Source: Actinoplanes italicus
GTDB lineage: Bacteria; Actinomycetota; Actinomycetes; Mycobacteriales; Micromonosporaceae
Direction: 5' to 3'
NCBI RefSeq assembly: GCF_003001815.1
Contig: NZ_PVMZ01000004.1
Coordinates: forward strand, 186,001-250,000
DNA length: 64,000 nucleotides
Made by a program: the position numbers and the translations under genes. The notes under the pieces were generated by a model. That model was given only the letters and a program-made list of their open reading frames with translations, ran no database searches and had not been told where the DNA came from. Positions 40,911-49,936 of this stretch are shown here, piece after piece (the stretch's first letter is position 1; each line of letters opens with the position of its first letter).

Positions 40911-41795
40911 CTAGATGTTCTTGGTGATTTTCAAGATCGTGTCGAGGGCCCTCAGCCGCGCCGGGCCGGTGCCGAGCAGCCCGTCCGGGATGATCAGCTC
41001 GTCGAGTCCCAGCTCACGGTAGGCCTCGACGGTCTGCGCCACCTTCGCGAGCGTGCCGCCGTAGACCGGGGCCGTCAGATCGCCGGGCACCGGGCCGTCC
41101 ACCACGACCAGCGCCTGCGCCGTGCGGGCGATCGCCTTCGGGTCGCGGCCGACCGTGGCGCAGTGCTCGTCGAGTACCCGCGACTTGTGGGTGATCAGCT
41201 CCGGCAGGCCCCAGGTGTTCCACTGGTCCGCGTACTCGGCCACCACCCGCAGCATCCGCTTCTCGCCCTTGGCCCCGATCATGATCGGCAGGGGGTCCTG
41301 CACCGGCTTCGGCTCACAGACCGCGTCGGTGAGCTGATAGTAGTCGCCGTGGAACGTGGTCGCCGGGGTGCGCAGCAGACCGTGCAGCACCTGCAACGCC
41401 TCGACGAACCGGTCCAGCAGCTGCTTCACCGGCGGCAGCTCGATGCCGTACTGCTCATGCTCGTTGACCTGCCAGCCCGCACCGACACCCAGCACGAACC
41501 GGCCGCCGGTGATGTGGTCGACGGTCGCGGCCATGTTGGCCACCACCGCCGGATGCCGGTACGTGTTGCCGTACACCAGCGTGCCCACACGAACCCGAGG
41601 CACCGCCGCACCCAGCGCCGCCACCAGCGACCCGGCCTCCAGCACCGGCGTGTCCGGGCGTACCCCGGCCGGCAGGTTCGGCATGAAATGGTCGGCGACC
41701 CACACGCCGTCCCAGCCGGTGCCGGCCGCGTGCCGGGCCACTTCGAGCATGTCGGCGTACGGCTGGGCGGCACTGGGCCAGATCGAGAGTCGCAT
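40911..41795 (-). CDS. LLM-class F420-dependent oxidoreductase
   Basis: A 294-residue luciferase-like TIM-barrel enzyme. MRLSIWPSAAQPYADMLEVARHAAGTGWDGVWVADHFMPN is the typical opening; VRVGTLVYGNTYRHPAVVANMAATVDHITGGRFVLGVGAGW is the cofactor-binding core of F420-dependent members. DPLPIMIGAKGEKRMLRVVAEYADQWN follows. Such enzymes transfer hydride with F420 to diverse substrates; this one is unassigned. The ATG at 41795 is used since the barrel's first strand starts there. Divergent from the membrane operon at 41857, 61 bp apart. Confidence 0.92.
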   Translation of the reverse strand: MRLSIWPSAAQPYADMLEVARHAAGTGWDGVWVADHFMPNLPAGVRPDTPVLEAGSLVAALGAAVPRVRVGTLVYGNTYRHPAVVANMAATVDHITGGRFVLGVGAGWQVNEHEQYGIELPPVKQLLDRFVEALQVLHGLLRTPATTFHGDYYQLTDAVCEPKPVQDPLPIMIGAKGEKRMLRVVAEYADQWNTWGLPELITHKSRVLDEHCATVGRDPKAIARTAQALVVVDGPVPGDLTAPVYGGTLAKVAQTVEAYRELGLDELIIPDGLLGTGPARLRALDTILKITKNI

Positions 41796-41856
41796 GTGCG
41801 TAACCTTGCCAGACCAGGCGCAACCGGCCGATGCCCGGTGACCTAGGATCCCCGCC

Positions 41857-42711
41857 ATGCGGGTGGACGGGGACACGGGGATCATCCCCCTGCGGGCGAT
41901 GACCGCGGGCGAGATCCTGGACGCGGCGGTGGCGCTGCTGCGCGAACGCGCCCTGCCCCTGTTGTCGCTGTCGCTGGTGCTGGCCACCAGCGAACAGATC
42001 CTGCTGTCGCGGCTGCGTGAGGGCGCCGAACTGGCACCGCCGCTCTACTACTGGCAGCTGAGCACCGCGAAACTCGACTGGGTGCCGGTCGTGGCGACCG
42101 GCCTGGCCACCGAGGCGTTCATCATCGCCGTGCTCGGCGCGCTCGCCGGCGCCGCCGCCGGACCGGCCCTGCTGGGCCACCGGCTGCGCAACCGTGACCT
42201 GTTCAAACGGGCCCGGCCACTGCCGGCCCTGATGATCGCCGCCCTGCTCAGCGCGCTGACCTTCGGCGCCGCGCTGGCCGGATTCATCGGTGTGATCTTC
42301 GTCTACGGGCTCGCCGGGATGGCCACCGCCGTACTGGCCGTCGACCGCACCGCCAACCCGTTCACCGCGATCGGCCGCGCCGTCGGCCGCGCCACCCGCG
42401 GCGGCATGCGCGGGGTGTTCCTGCGGCTGCTCGGCTACCTGGTGTGGCTGGTCATCCGGCTCGCCCTCGGCAGCGGCTGGATCTTCGCCGCCGACATGTT
42501 CACCTCGGTCGCCGGCTGGGACTGGTGGCTGGCCTGGGCCGTGCCGATCGCCTGGACCCTGGCCAACACGGTCGCCTACGCGGCGCTGGGCTGCCTCGAC
42601 GCGGTGCTGCTGCTGGAGATCCGCATCCGCACCGAAGGCCTGGACATCTCGGTCAACCGAGCCCGCAGCCTGGGCCGCGACACCGCCGCCGCGCTGGTGG
42701 TACGCCGATGA
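41857..42711 (+). CDS. Membrane protein, first gene of the MoxR-DUF58 operon
   Basis: A 284-residue integral membrane protein with about six helices. It starts PLRAMTAGEILDAAVALLRERALPLLSLSL, a pattern common to glycerophosphoryl diester phosphodiesterase membrane-domain-like (DUF7544-type) proteins found ahead of DUF4129 genes. The C terminus (EIRIRTEGLDISVNRARSLG) is cytoplasmic. It overlaps the next gene by 4 nt (ATGA), as does every junction in the five-gene operon. Function unknown; probably a structural partner. Confidence 0.75.
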   Translation: MRVDGDTGIIPLRAMTAGEILDAAVALLRERALPLLSLSLVLATSEQILLSRLREGAELAPPLYYWQLSTAKLDWVPVVATGLATEAFIIAVLGALAGAAAGPALLGHRLRNRDLFKRARPLPALMIAALLSALTFGAALAGFIGVIFVYGLAGMATAVLAVDRTANPFTAIGRAVGRATRGGMRGVFLRLLGYLVWLVIRLALGSGWIFAADMFTSVAGWDWWLAWAVPIAWTLANTVAYAALGCLDAVLLLEIRIRTEGLDISVNRARSLGRDTAAALVVRR

Positions 42712-43289
42712 GAGGCTACGACGAGTTCATCGGACGGATCTTCGACACCGTCCCGCCCGCGGTGATGCTGCTGATCCTGCTCGCCGTGACCGGCCTGATC
42801 GCCGCCGGCTGGTACTGGTGGCCCGCCTGGGTGCCGCGCCGCTGGCCCCGCCTGCGGATGCCCCGCCTGCGGCTGCCGCGGATCAAGCGCCGCAAGAAGG
42901 CCAGGCACAGCCAGCAACCGGTCACCCGGGCCGCCGCCACCCGCGGCAAACCCGCCGAACCGGCGCCGGCCGGCGCCGCGCTGTCGCTGGCCGACCGGCT
43001 CGCCGCCGAGGGCCGCTACGCCGAGGCGATCCGCGAACGGCTGCGCGACACCGTCACCGTCCTGACCCGCGCGGGCGTGGTCGCCCCCGAACCCGGCACC
43101 ACCGCCCACGAGATCACCACCGAGGCCGGCACCGGCCGCCCCGGCGTGGCACCCGCCCTGACCAGCGCCACCGGCCTGTTCTCCGAGGTGTGGTACGGCC
43201 ACCGCCCCGCCGGACGACCGGAGGACGACCGGATGCGCGACCTGACCGCCGAGGTCCGCGCCGGCATCGACGACGGAGCCGCCCGATGA
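42708..43289 (+). CDS. DUF4129-like membrane protein
   Basis: A 193-residue protein. One N-terminal TM (PPAVMLLILLAVTGLIAAGWYWW) is followed by a very basic stretch (RRWPRLRMPRLRLPRIKRRKKARH) and a C-terminal helical domain: LADRLAAEGRYAEAIRERLRDTVTVLTRAGVVAPEPGTTAHEI, then the FSEVWYGHRP motif. The pattern GRYAEAIRE...R-V...PG.TA.E and F..VWYG is typical of DUF4129. Such proteins often neighbour MoxR and DUF58. The ATG at 42708 overlaps the upstream stop by 4 nt. Confidence 0.82.
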   Translation: MRGYDEFIGRIFDTVPPAVMLLILLAVTGLIAAGWYWWPAWVPRRWPRLRMPRLRLPRIKRRKKARHSQQPVTRAAATRGKPAEPAPAGAALSLADRLAAEGRYAEAIRERLRDTVTVLTRAGVVAPEPGTTAHEITTEAGTGRPGVAPALTSATGLFSEVWYGHRPAGRPEDDRMRDLTAEVRAGIDDGAAR

Positions 43290-44611
43290 AGCGCTGGCTA
43301 CGGGCCGCGATCCCGTTCGCCGCCCTGACCGCCCTGATCACCGGCACCCTGATCGTCCACGCCGTCGAGACACCCGACGACGACGACCCGGAATACCTGA
43401 CCCCCCAGCAGGTCCAGCAGATCAGCGGCGGCACCCTCGCCGAGCGGCTACGGGCCCGCGGCATCGCCGTCGACCGGTTCACCAGCACCGAACAGGCCGT
43501 GAAGGCCGCGAACTCCGGCAGCGCCGCCGTCACCCTGTTCCTGGCCACCCCCGACCTGGCCGACCTGGAGAGCATCCGGAGCCTGCCCGCCGGCAGCACG
43601 ATCGTCGCGGTGAACCCGTCGGCGTCCGCGCTGCGGCGCAGCGGCTGGCCCGCCACCGTCGCCAACACGTACTGGAACACCGGCGTGGCCGCACCCATCT
43701 GCGGCGACAAGATCGCCAACGACGCCGGGCCGGCCGCCGTGCGCAAGACCGAGTACCGCACCAGCCGCGGCAGCGTCTGCTACAACGGCGCCGTGGCCGT
43801 GTTCAGGCACAGCTGGTACAACGTCACCCTGGTCGGCTCGCCCGACCCGTTCCGCGACGACCGCATCGCCGAGCACGGCAACGCCACCCTCGTCGTCGGC
43901 CTGCTCGCCCAGCACCAGCGCGTGCTCTGGCTCGACGTGCACGAACGCGACCGGGCCACCCCGAGCCCCACGCCGCCGACCCCGACGCGGACCCGTGACC
44001 GGCCCGACCCCGACGACACCTACGACGGGCCGCTGCGGCCCGGCGAGAGCTACGCCGACGACGGCTACTACGACGACGAGGCCTCCCCGTACCCGGGCGA
44101 CGGCGAGGCCGACGGTGACGGGCGAGCCGAGGGTGACAGCGAGGCCGGCGGCGGAGGACTGCCGTCCGACCCGCTGGTCCAGAGCCTGCCACCGGCCCTG
44201 ATCACCACCCTGATCCTGCTCGCGCTGATCCTGCTGGCGCTGGCGATCGCCGCGGCCCGCCGCCTCGGCGCGCCCGTGGCCGAACCGCTGCCGTCGAAGG
44301 TGCCCGCCAACGAGACGATGCTCGGCCACGCCCGCCTCTACCAGCGGGCCCGCGCCCGCGACTCGTCGCTGGACATCCTGCGCGCCGCCGCCCGCCGCAA
44401 ACTCACCACCCACCTCGGGCTGGCGCCGCACGCCGACAGCGAGCAGATCGCCCACCGGGCCGGTCTGCCGGTCCGCTACGTGCGCGACATCCTGGACCGG
44501 GACTCGGCCGGCAGCAACAGCGACCTCGTCGAGGCCGCCACCCTGCTGCAACACCTGGTCCGTGACGTCACCAGCACACCAACGCCACCGCATGAAGGAG
44601 AGCAGTCGTGA
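43286..44611 (+). CDS. DUF4350-domain membrane protein
   Basis: A 441-residue protein. TM1 is within ~10-28; an extracytoplasmic domain (~30-230) follows with LAERLRARGIAVDRFTSTEQAV and LPAGSTIVAVNPSASALRRSG, the DUF4350 pattern. A long Asp/Glu/Pro-rich linker (DDTYDGPLRPGESYADDGYY) precedes TM2 near residue 305 (PPALITTLILLALILLALAIAAA) and a cytoplasmic helical tail. An extra, unusually acidic linker is present. Starts by ATGA overlap and ends by GTGA overlap with moxR. Confidence 0.82.
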   Translation: MKRWLRAAIPFAALTALITGTLIVHAVETPDDDDPEYLTPQQVQQISGGTLAERLRARGIAVDRFTSTEQAVKAANSGSAAVTLFLATPDLADLESIRSLPAGSTIVAVNPSASALRRSGWPATVANTYWNTGVAAPICGDKIANDAGPAAVRKTEYRTSRGSVCYNGAVAVFRHSWYNVTLVGSPDPFRDDRIAEHGNATLVVGLLAQHQRVLWLDVHERDRATPSPTPPTPTRTRDRPDPDDTYDGPLRPGESYADDGYYDDEASPYPGDGEADGDGRAEGDSEAGGGGLPSDPLVQSLPPALITTLILLALILLALAIAAARRLGAPVAEPLPSKVPANETMLGHARLYQRARARDSSLDILRAAARRKLTTHLGLAPHADSEQIAHRAGLPVRYVRDILDRDSAGSNSDLVEAATLLQHLVRDVTSTPTPPHEGEQS

Positions 44612-45570
44612 CAACCGATTCCCACCAGGCCCGCGAGGCCCTGGGCCGGCTGCGCATCGAGGTCGGCAAAGCCGTCGTCGGTCAGGACGCGGTCGTCGGC
44701 GGGGTGCTGGTCGCGCTGCTCTGCGGCGGGCACGTGCTGCTCGAAGGCGTCCCCGGCGTCGCCAAGACCCTGCTCGTCCGGGCCCTGTCGACCGCACTGG
44801 ACCTCGACACCAAACGGGTGCAGTTCACCCCCGACCTGATGCCCGGTGACGTCACCGGGTCGCTGATCTACGACGCGCACAGCGCCGCGTTCAACTTCCG
44901 GGCCGGGCCGGTGTTCACCAACCTGCTGCTCGCCGACGAGATCAACCGGACACCGCCGAAGACGCAGGCCGCGCTGCTGGAGGCCATGGAGGAACGGCAG
45001 GTCACCGTCGACGGCACGCCACGGCCGCTGCCGCAGCCGTTCCTGGTCGCCGCCACCCAGAACCCGATCGAGTACGAGGGCACCTACCCGCTGCCGGAGG
45101 CCCAGCTCGACCGGTTCCTGCTGAAACTGTCGGTGCCGCTGCCGCAGCGCGACGAGGAACTCAACATCCTGCGCGCCCACCACCACGGCTTCGACCCGCG
45201 CGACCTCAAGGCCGCCGGCGTGCAGCCCGTCGCCGGGCCCGCCGACCTGATCTCCGGCCGGTACGCGGTGCAGCGCGTCGCCGTCGCCGACACCGTGCTG
45301 GCGTACATCGTCGACCTGTGCCGCGCCACCCGCACCGCGCCCGCGCTGGAGCTGGGCGCCTCCCCGCGCGGCGCCACCGCCCTGCTGGCGGTGTCGAAGG
45401 CCAACGCGTGGCTCAACGGCCGCGACTACGTGGTGCCCGACGACGTCAAGGCGTTCACCGTGCCCACCCTGCGGCACCGGGTCCGGCTGCGCGCCGACGC
45501 CGAACTCGACGGCGCCACCGTCGAAGGCGTGCTCGCCGCGGTCCTGGCCGCCGTCCCGGCACCGAGATGA
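44608..45570 (+). CDS. MoxR-family AAA+ ATPase
   Basis: A 320-residue chaperone-like ATPase. Walker A is LLEGVPGVAKT (~residue 40), Walker B LLLADEINR with PPKTQAALLEAMEE, sensor 1 FLVAATQNPIEYEGTYPLPEAQLDRF (including the MoxR-specific insertion), and sensor 2 in SPRGATALLAVSKA. MoxR proteins assist maturation or activity of partner proteins containing MIDAS/vWA-like folds; the DUF58 protein encoded just downstream is the expected partner. GTG start overlaps the previous stop. Confidence 0.95.
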   Translation: MTTDSHQAREALGRLRIEVGKAVVGQDAVVGGVLVALLCGGHVLLEGVPGVAKTLLVRALSTALDLDTKRVQFTPDLMPGDVTGSLIYDAHSAAFNFRAGPVFTNLLLADEINRTPPKTQAALLEAMEERQVTVDGTPRPLPQPFLVAATQNPIEYEGTYPLPEAQLDRFLLKLSVPLPQRDEELNILRAHHHGFDPRDLKAAGVQPVAGPADLISGRYAVQRVAVADTVLAYIVDLCRATRTAPALELGASPRGATALLAVSKANAWLNGRDYVVPDDVKAFTVPTLRHRVRLRADAELDGATVEGVLAAVLAAVPAPR

Positions 45571-46883
45571 TCACGCGGCGTTTCGCGCTGCTGCCGGCGC
45601 TGGGGCTGCCGCTGGTCGCCCTCGGCCCGGCGCCCTGGCCCACCCTGGGAGCCGTCCTCGCCGTCGCCGCGCTGCTGGCCGGACTCGACCTGGCGATCGC
45701 CGGGCCGCTGACCGGGCTGCGGCTGCGCCGCGACGGCGACCGGACCGTCTGGCTCGGCAACACCGCCCGGGTCGTGCTCACCGTCGCCAACACCGGCCGC
45801 CGCACCGTGCGGCTGCACCTGCGCGACAGCTGGGTGCCGTCGGCCGGCGCCGGGCCGCTGTTCCACACCGCCGTGCTGCGCGAAGGCGCCGAACACGCGT
45901 TCACCAGCATCCTGACCCCGACCCGGCACGGCGACCGGCCCGCCGTGCGGGTCACGCTGCGCTCGGCCGGGCCGCTCGGACTGGCCTACCGGCAGCGCCG
46001 GCAGACCTGGAACGAGAAGAACACCCCCGCCTGGTCACTGCGGGTGCTGCCCCGGTTCCCGTCGCGGCGCATCCTGCCGGAGAAGCTGGCCCGGCTGCGT
46101 ATCGTCGACGGCACCGTCGTCACCCGCGGCCGCGGGCAGGGCACCGAGTTCGACGCGCTGCGCGAGTACGTGATCGGCGACGACGTCCGCTCGATCGACT
46201 GGCGGGCCAGCGCCCGCGCCCACGACGTGGTCGTGCGGACCTGGCGCCCGGAACGCGACCGGCGGGTGTTCTGCATCGTCGACACCGGCAGGACCTCGGC
46301 CGTACGCATCGGCGACGCACCCCGGCTGGACGCGTCCATAGACGCCGCCCTGCTGCTGTCGGTGCTGGCCACCCGCGCCGACGACCGCGTCGACCTGCTC
46401 GCCATGGACGCCAAGGTCCGCACCCGCGTCGAAGGCGGCGGCCAGCGCGCGAAACTCGGCCGGCTCATCGACGCCATGGCCTCGCTGCACCCGGAGCTCG
46501 CCGAGACCGACTTCACCCTGCTCGGCCAGGAGATGCTGCGCCGCGACCGCAAACGCGCCCTGCTGGTGATCTTCACGGCGCTCGACACCGCACCGATGAT
46601 CGCCGGGCTGCTGCCGCTGCTGCCGAAACTCACCGCCCGGCACAAGGTGATCGTCGCCGGCGTCCGCGATCCGCTGGTCAGCCGGCTCGCCAACCTGCCC
46701 GACGGGGCGAGCGCCGCCGACGTGCACCGGGCCGCGGCCGCCCAGCGGGTGCTGGCCGAACGCGACCGGGTCCGCGACGTGCTCGCCCACTCCGGGGCGA
46801 CCGTCGTCGACGCGGACGCCGGCACCTTCGCGGGGCAGGTCGCCGACGTCTACCTGCTGCTCAAGGCCTCCGGGCGGCTCTGA
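45567..46883 (+). CDS. DUF58-domain protein (vWA-like partner of MoxR)
   Basis: A 438-residue protein. Two N-terminal hydrophobic segments (residues ~7-45) are followed by a beta-sandwich-like region (NTARVVLTVANTGRRTVRLHL), then the DUF58 core GQGTEFDALREYVIGDDVRSIDWRASAR with RPERDRRVFCIVDTGRTS, which resembles the metal-binding DxSxS site of vWA proteins but reads DTGRTS. It probably anchors the MoxR complex to the membrane. ATGA overlap with moxR. The 3' end overlaps the convergent SpoIIM-like gene by 34 bp. Confidence 0.92.
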   Translation: MITRRFALLPALGLPLVALGPAPWPTLGAVLAVAALLAGLDLAIAGPLTGLRLRRDGDRTVWLGNTARVVLTVANTGRRTVRLHLRDSWVPSAGAGPLFHTAVLREGAEHAFTSILTPTRHGDRPAVRVTLRSAGPLGLAYRQRRQTWNEKNTPAWSLRVLPRFPSRRILPEKLARLRIVDGTVVTRGRGQGTEFDALREYVIGDDVRSIDWRASARAHDVVVRTWRPERDRRVFCIVDTGRTSAVRIGDAPRLDASIDAALLLSVLATRADDRVDLLAMDAKVRTRVEGGGQRAKLGRLIDAMASLHPELAETDFTLLGQEMLRRDRKRALLVIFTALDTAPMIAGLLPLLPKLTARHKVIVAGVRDPLVSRLANLPDGASAADVHRAAAAQRVLAERDRVRDVLAHSGATVVDADAGTFAGQVADVYLLLKASGRL

Positions 46884-47812
46884 ACGGCCTTACCCCACAC
46901 CAGGGCGTACGCCAGGAACAGCACCCACAGCACGCCACCGATACCGACCCGCACCGGTGCGGGCAGCGGCGACGGCGTCACATAGGCCTCCAGGATGCCG
47001 GAGACCAGCAGCACGAACACCATGCCGACCGCGACGATCATGCCCTGCTTGGCCCAGTGCACCAGCGACTCCCGGCGGGTCATCAGCGGGCCCGGCGCGA
47101 TCCACGACCAGCCGATGCGCAGCCCCACCCCGGCACCGATGAACAGCGCGGTCAGTTCCAGGAACCCGTGCGGGGCGATGTAGGTCAGGTACACGTCACC
47201 GGCACCGGCGTCGAACATCGCGGCACCCATCATCCCGATGTTGATCAGGTTGGTGCCCAGCAGGTAGAACACCGGCAGGATCAGCACACCCGCCGCCAGG
47301 CACTGGGCGGCCAGCATCGCGTTGTTGACCCACACCGCACTGAAGAACGTCGCCGCGCGGTCCTCGCTGTAGTAGTTGACGAAGTCGTCGACCAGCTGCG
47401 CCTCGTCCGGATGCGCCCCGAACCAGTCCTGCAGCACCGTCGGATCGTTGAGCGCGTACTCGATCAGCCCCCACGCCGCGCCGACCATCAGCACCGACAC
47501 CGTCAGCCACCACCAGCGGGTCCGATACAGCGCCGCGGGCAGCCCGAACGCCACGAAATCGGCGGCCGGCCGCCACGACAGGCGCTCACTGCGGTTGATC
47601 GCCGCCCGGCCGGCCAGTACCAGCCGCGACAGGTCGGCCAGGATCACCGCGTCCGGGGTCCGGCTGCGCACGATCGACAGGTGGGTGGCCGCCCGCTGAT
47701 ACAGCAGGACCATTTCGTCCACTTCCGCCGGATTCAGCCGGCGGCGGGCGACCAGCACCTCGAGCCGGCGCCACTCACCGCCGTGCTCGGCCACGTACGC
47801 ATCGAGATCCAC
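46850..47812 (-). CDS. Stage II sporulation protein M-like membrane protein
   Basis: A 320-residue membrane protein of the SpoIIM family. A cytoplasmic N-terminal helical part (DLDAYVAEHGGEWRRLEVLVARRRLN) is followed by about five TMs; FFSAVWVNNAMLAAQCLAAGVLILPVFYLL and LTYIAPHGFLELTALFIGAGVGLRIG match the conserved family core. It lies convergent with the MoxR/DUF58 operon and divergent from the RDD gene, the arrangement common in actinobacteria. A role in cell-envelope or sporulation is inferred from the family, not shown. Confidence 0.88.
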   Translation of the reverse strand: MDLDAYVAEHGGEWRRLEVLVARRRLNPAEVDEMVLLYQRAATHLSIVRSRTPDAVILADLSRLVLAGRAAINRSERLSWRPAADFVAFGLPAALYRTRWWWLTVSVLMVGAAWGLIEYALNDPTVLQDWFGAHPDEAQLVDDFVNYYSEDRAATFFSAVWVNNAMLAAQCLAAGVLILPVFYLLGTNLINIGMMGAAMFDAGAGDVYLTYIAPHGFLELTALFIGAGVGLRIGWSWIAPGPLMTRRESLVHWAKQGMIVAVGMVFVLLVSGILEAYVTPSPLPAPVRVGIGGVLWVLFLAYALVWGKAVQSRPEALSSR

Positions 47813-47835
47813 CCTCGCAGAGTAGACAACGCATC

Positions 47836-48684
47836 GTGTTGACTGTCCGGGTGCTCACCACCGCCGAAGCCGTCGAGATCGACGTGCGCCCCGCCCGCCT
47901 GGGCTCCCGCGCCATCGCGCTCATGTTCGACATCTTCATGCAGATGGTCGTCCTCGGCTTCCTCACGGCCGCCTACCTGATCATCACCGATCTGCTGCCC
48001 GAGCCGTACGGTGAACTGCTGCGCCCCGAGACCGTCTACCTGATCGGCGTCGCCCTGGTCGCCGTGGGTTACCCGACGATCGTCGAGACCGTTAGCAACG
48101 GCCGCAGCTTCGGCAAAATGATCATGGGGTTGCGGGTCATCCGCGAGGACGGCGGCCCCATCCGCGCCCGGCACGCCTTCACCCGCTCGCTGATCGGCCT
48201 CGCCGTCGAATGGCCCGGCCTGCTCATGCCGATGGTCACCTGGGCCGGCAGCCTCGGCACCATGCTCGCCTCCCGCCGCGGCCGCCGCCTCGGCGACCTC
48301 GCCGCCGGTACCCTGGTCGTCCACGAGCGCCGTCCCGTGCCGTGGAACCTGGTCCCCGGCATGCCCGCGGGCCTCGCCCTGTGGGCCGCCGACGCCGATC
48401 TGTCCGCCGTCGACGACGACCTGGCCGAGGCGATCCGCCAGTTCGCGGCCCGCTCCTACCACTTCGCCGAACCGTACCGCTCGGTCCTCGGCCAGAGCCT
48501 GCACGCCGAGGTCAAGGCCAAGGTCTCCCCGGCACCCCCGTCCGGCACCCCACCCTGGCTGTTCCTGGTCGCGGTCCTCGCCGAACGCCGCCGCCGCGCC
48601 GCCGTCCAGCTCGCCGCCACCCGCGCGGTCACCCAGCGCGTCCTGCCCGGCTTCGGCGTGATCCCGGCCGGCACCCGCCGCTGA
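47836..48684 (+). CDS. RDD-family membrane protein
   Basis: A 282-residue protein. LTTAEAVEIDVRPARLGSRAIALMFDIFMQMVVLGFLTAAYLI gives the RDD-type TM1 entry (R and D residues), with NGRSFGKMIMGLRVIREDGG and RRLGDLAAGTLVVHER typical of the family. Three TMs lie in the first ~170 residues, then a cytoplasmic tail of ~110 residues. GTG start at 47836; only 23 bp separates it from the divergent SpoIIM-like start, so promoters overlap. RDD-SpoIIM-MoxR-DUF58 sets are a recurring actinobacterial neighbourhood. Confidence 0.88.
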   Translation: MLTVRVLTTAEAVEIDVRPARLGSRAIALMFDIFMQMVVLGFLTAAYLIITDLLPEPYGELLRPETVYLIGVALVAVGYPTIVETVSNGRSFGKMIMGLRVIREDGGPIRARHAFTRSLIGLAVEWPGLLMPMVTWAGSLGTMLASRRGRRLGDLAAGTLVVHERRPVPWNLVPGMPAGLALWAADADLSAVDDDLAEAIRQFAARSYHFAEPYRSVLGQSLHAEVKAKVSPAPPSGTPPWLFLVAVLAERRRRAAVQLAATRAVTQRVLPGFGVIPAGTRR

Positions 48685-48766
48685 GACCCTCCGCGGTGGT
48701 GCGGCAGGGCGGCTCTCTCCCGCCATGCCGGTGGTACGCGCAGCGCGGTGACTTGCGTTCCGGTGC

Positions 48767-49915
48767 TCACCGCGTGTGTGCCGAGAGGACGTCACCCTCG
48801 CACGTCAGGCGGACCCGGGCCGGACGGGAGATCCGGGCCGCGCCCAGCGACCAGCCGGGCGGGCCCGGCGCCGGGAGGGCGTAGTTCGCCAGCATCTCCG
48901 ACGGCTGCTCGTGCCAGGCCGCGAGGGTGAGCACCGCGGCGTCCGGCACCCGATCGGCCGTGCCGCCGAGATCCGGCACCTCGGCACCCCACGCCACCGC
49001 CAGCTCGTGCAACGCCGTCCGCCGGGCCCGGCCGTGCAGATTCCCGGCGGCCAGCGCACGGCTGCCGGCCCCGGCCAGCAGATCGCACAGCTCGAGCAGC
49101 GGAACCCACGACACCCCGGTCGGTGACCGCACCTGCCGCACGCGCACCATCGCGTCGCGGAACCGGTGCCCGGGCTCCCACGCCGCCGCCCACGGCACCA
49201 CCGGCGGCCGCCGATCCTTGAGCAGCGCGACCGCCTCCACGGCCCGGGCGGTGCGCGACAGATGCCAGAACGGATCGTCGAAGCTGACCGTCACCTCGTC
49301 GGCCAGCACCACCCCGGCGGTCCCGAACCGCAGCTCAGCACCATCGGACACGACCGCAGCGAGCAGGTCGTCGCTGTCGAAGCGCGCCAGCCGTACCCCC
49401 GTGAAATGCAGAAGAACATCGCCCTCACCGCCGCCGAACCGGCGTGGCGCCCGCAGTGTCACCAGCCCCCGGAAACCGGCCCCGCCACGCTCGACGCGCA
49501 CCGCGACGATGCGCGCCCGCGGCAGGTCGTAGTCGACGTCCAGCCCGGCGACCGGAGGCGGCAGCAGACCGGCCCGGACCTGCCCGAGACCGTCACGGAA
49601 GAACAGCGTCGCCGGCACGGCCGGGCCGAGCAGCCGCTCCAGCGCCGGGCCGCCGTGATCGACCATCCACGCCCGCCGCGCCGCACGGGGCCCGGCCATC
49701 CACTCCAGCCCGCGCCGGGCCAGACGCTCCCGCAGCCGGTCCGGGCGTACCTGCAGGATCCCGAAGAAATGCTTGCTGTTGTTGTCCCACACGTCGGCGA
49801 TCCGGGCGACCTCCTGCCGGTCGAAACGCCGCGGATCAGCGGCGATGCTCCGGACGCGCTCCACCGAGCTGTCGATCAGCCCGGCGAACATCGACATGGC
49901 ACCGTCCCCGCCCAT
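48767..49915 (-). CDS. Hypothetical protein, tandem paralogue 1
   Basis: A 382-residue soluble protein of unknown function. The N-terminal ~110 residues are helical and strongly conserved with the next gene (IAADPRRFDRQEVARIADVWDNN, then HFFGILQVRPDRLRERL, RRAWMVDHGGPALERLLGPA, TLFFRDGLGQVRAG). The rest appears beta-rich (VDYDLPRARIVAVRVERGGAGF, LRAPRRFGGGEGDVLLHF, FWHLSRTARAVEAV). No signal peptide or TM. Its N-terminal coding part contains a 70-bp stretch identical to the neighbour's, suggesting gene conversion. Both genes share the same ~17 bp before the ATG (TACGCTGC context), maybe a leaderless promoter. Confidence 0.65.
   Translation of the reverse strand: MGGDGAMSMFAGLIDSSVERVRSIAADPRRFDRQEVARIADVWDNNSKHFFGILQVRPDRLRERLARRGLEWMAGPRAARRAWMVDHGGPALERLLGPAVPATLFFRDGLGQVRAGLLPPPVAGLDVDYDLPRARIVAVRVERGGAGFRGLVTLRAPRRFGGGEGDVLLHFTGVRLARFDSDDLLAAVVSDGAELRFGTAGVVLADEVTVSFDDPFWHLSRTARAVEAVALLKDRRPPVVPWAAAWEPGHRFRDAMVRVRQVRSPTGVSWVPLLELCDLLAGAGSRALAAGNLHGRARRTALHELAVAWGAEVPDLGGTADRVPDAAVLTLAAWHEQPSEMLANYALPAPGPPGWSLGAARISRPARVRLTCEGDVLSAHTR
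49777..49846. repeat. 70-bp identical segment, copy 1 of 2
   Basis: Bases 49777-49846 are identical to 50950-51019 in the neighbouring paralogue. They encode most of the ADPRRFDRQEVARIADVWDNN block. Flanking sequences differ clearly, so this block is either under strong codon-level constraint or was homogenised by gene conversion. Confidence 0.9.
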
Positions 49916-49936
49916 GCCCGGCAGCGTAGAGATCGA

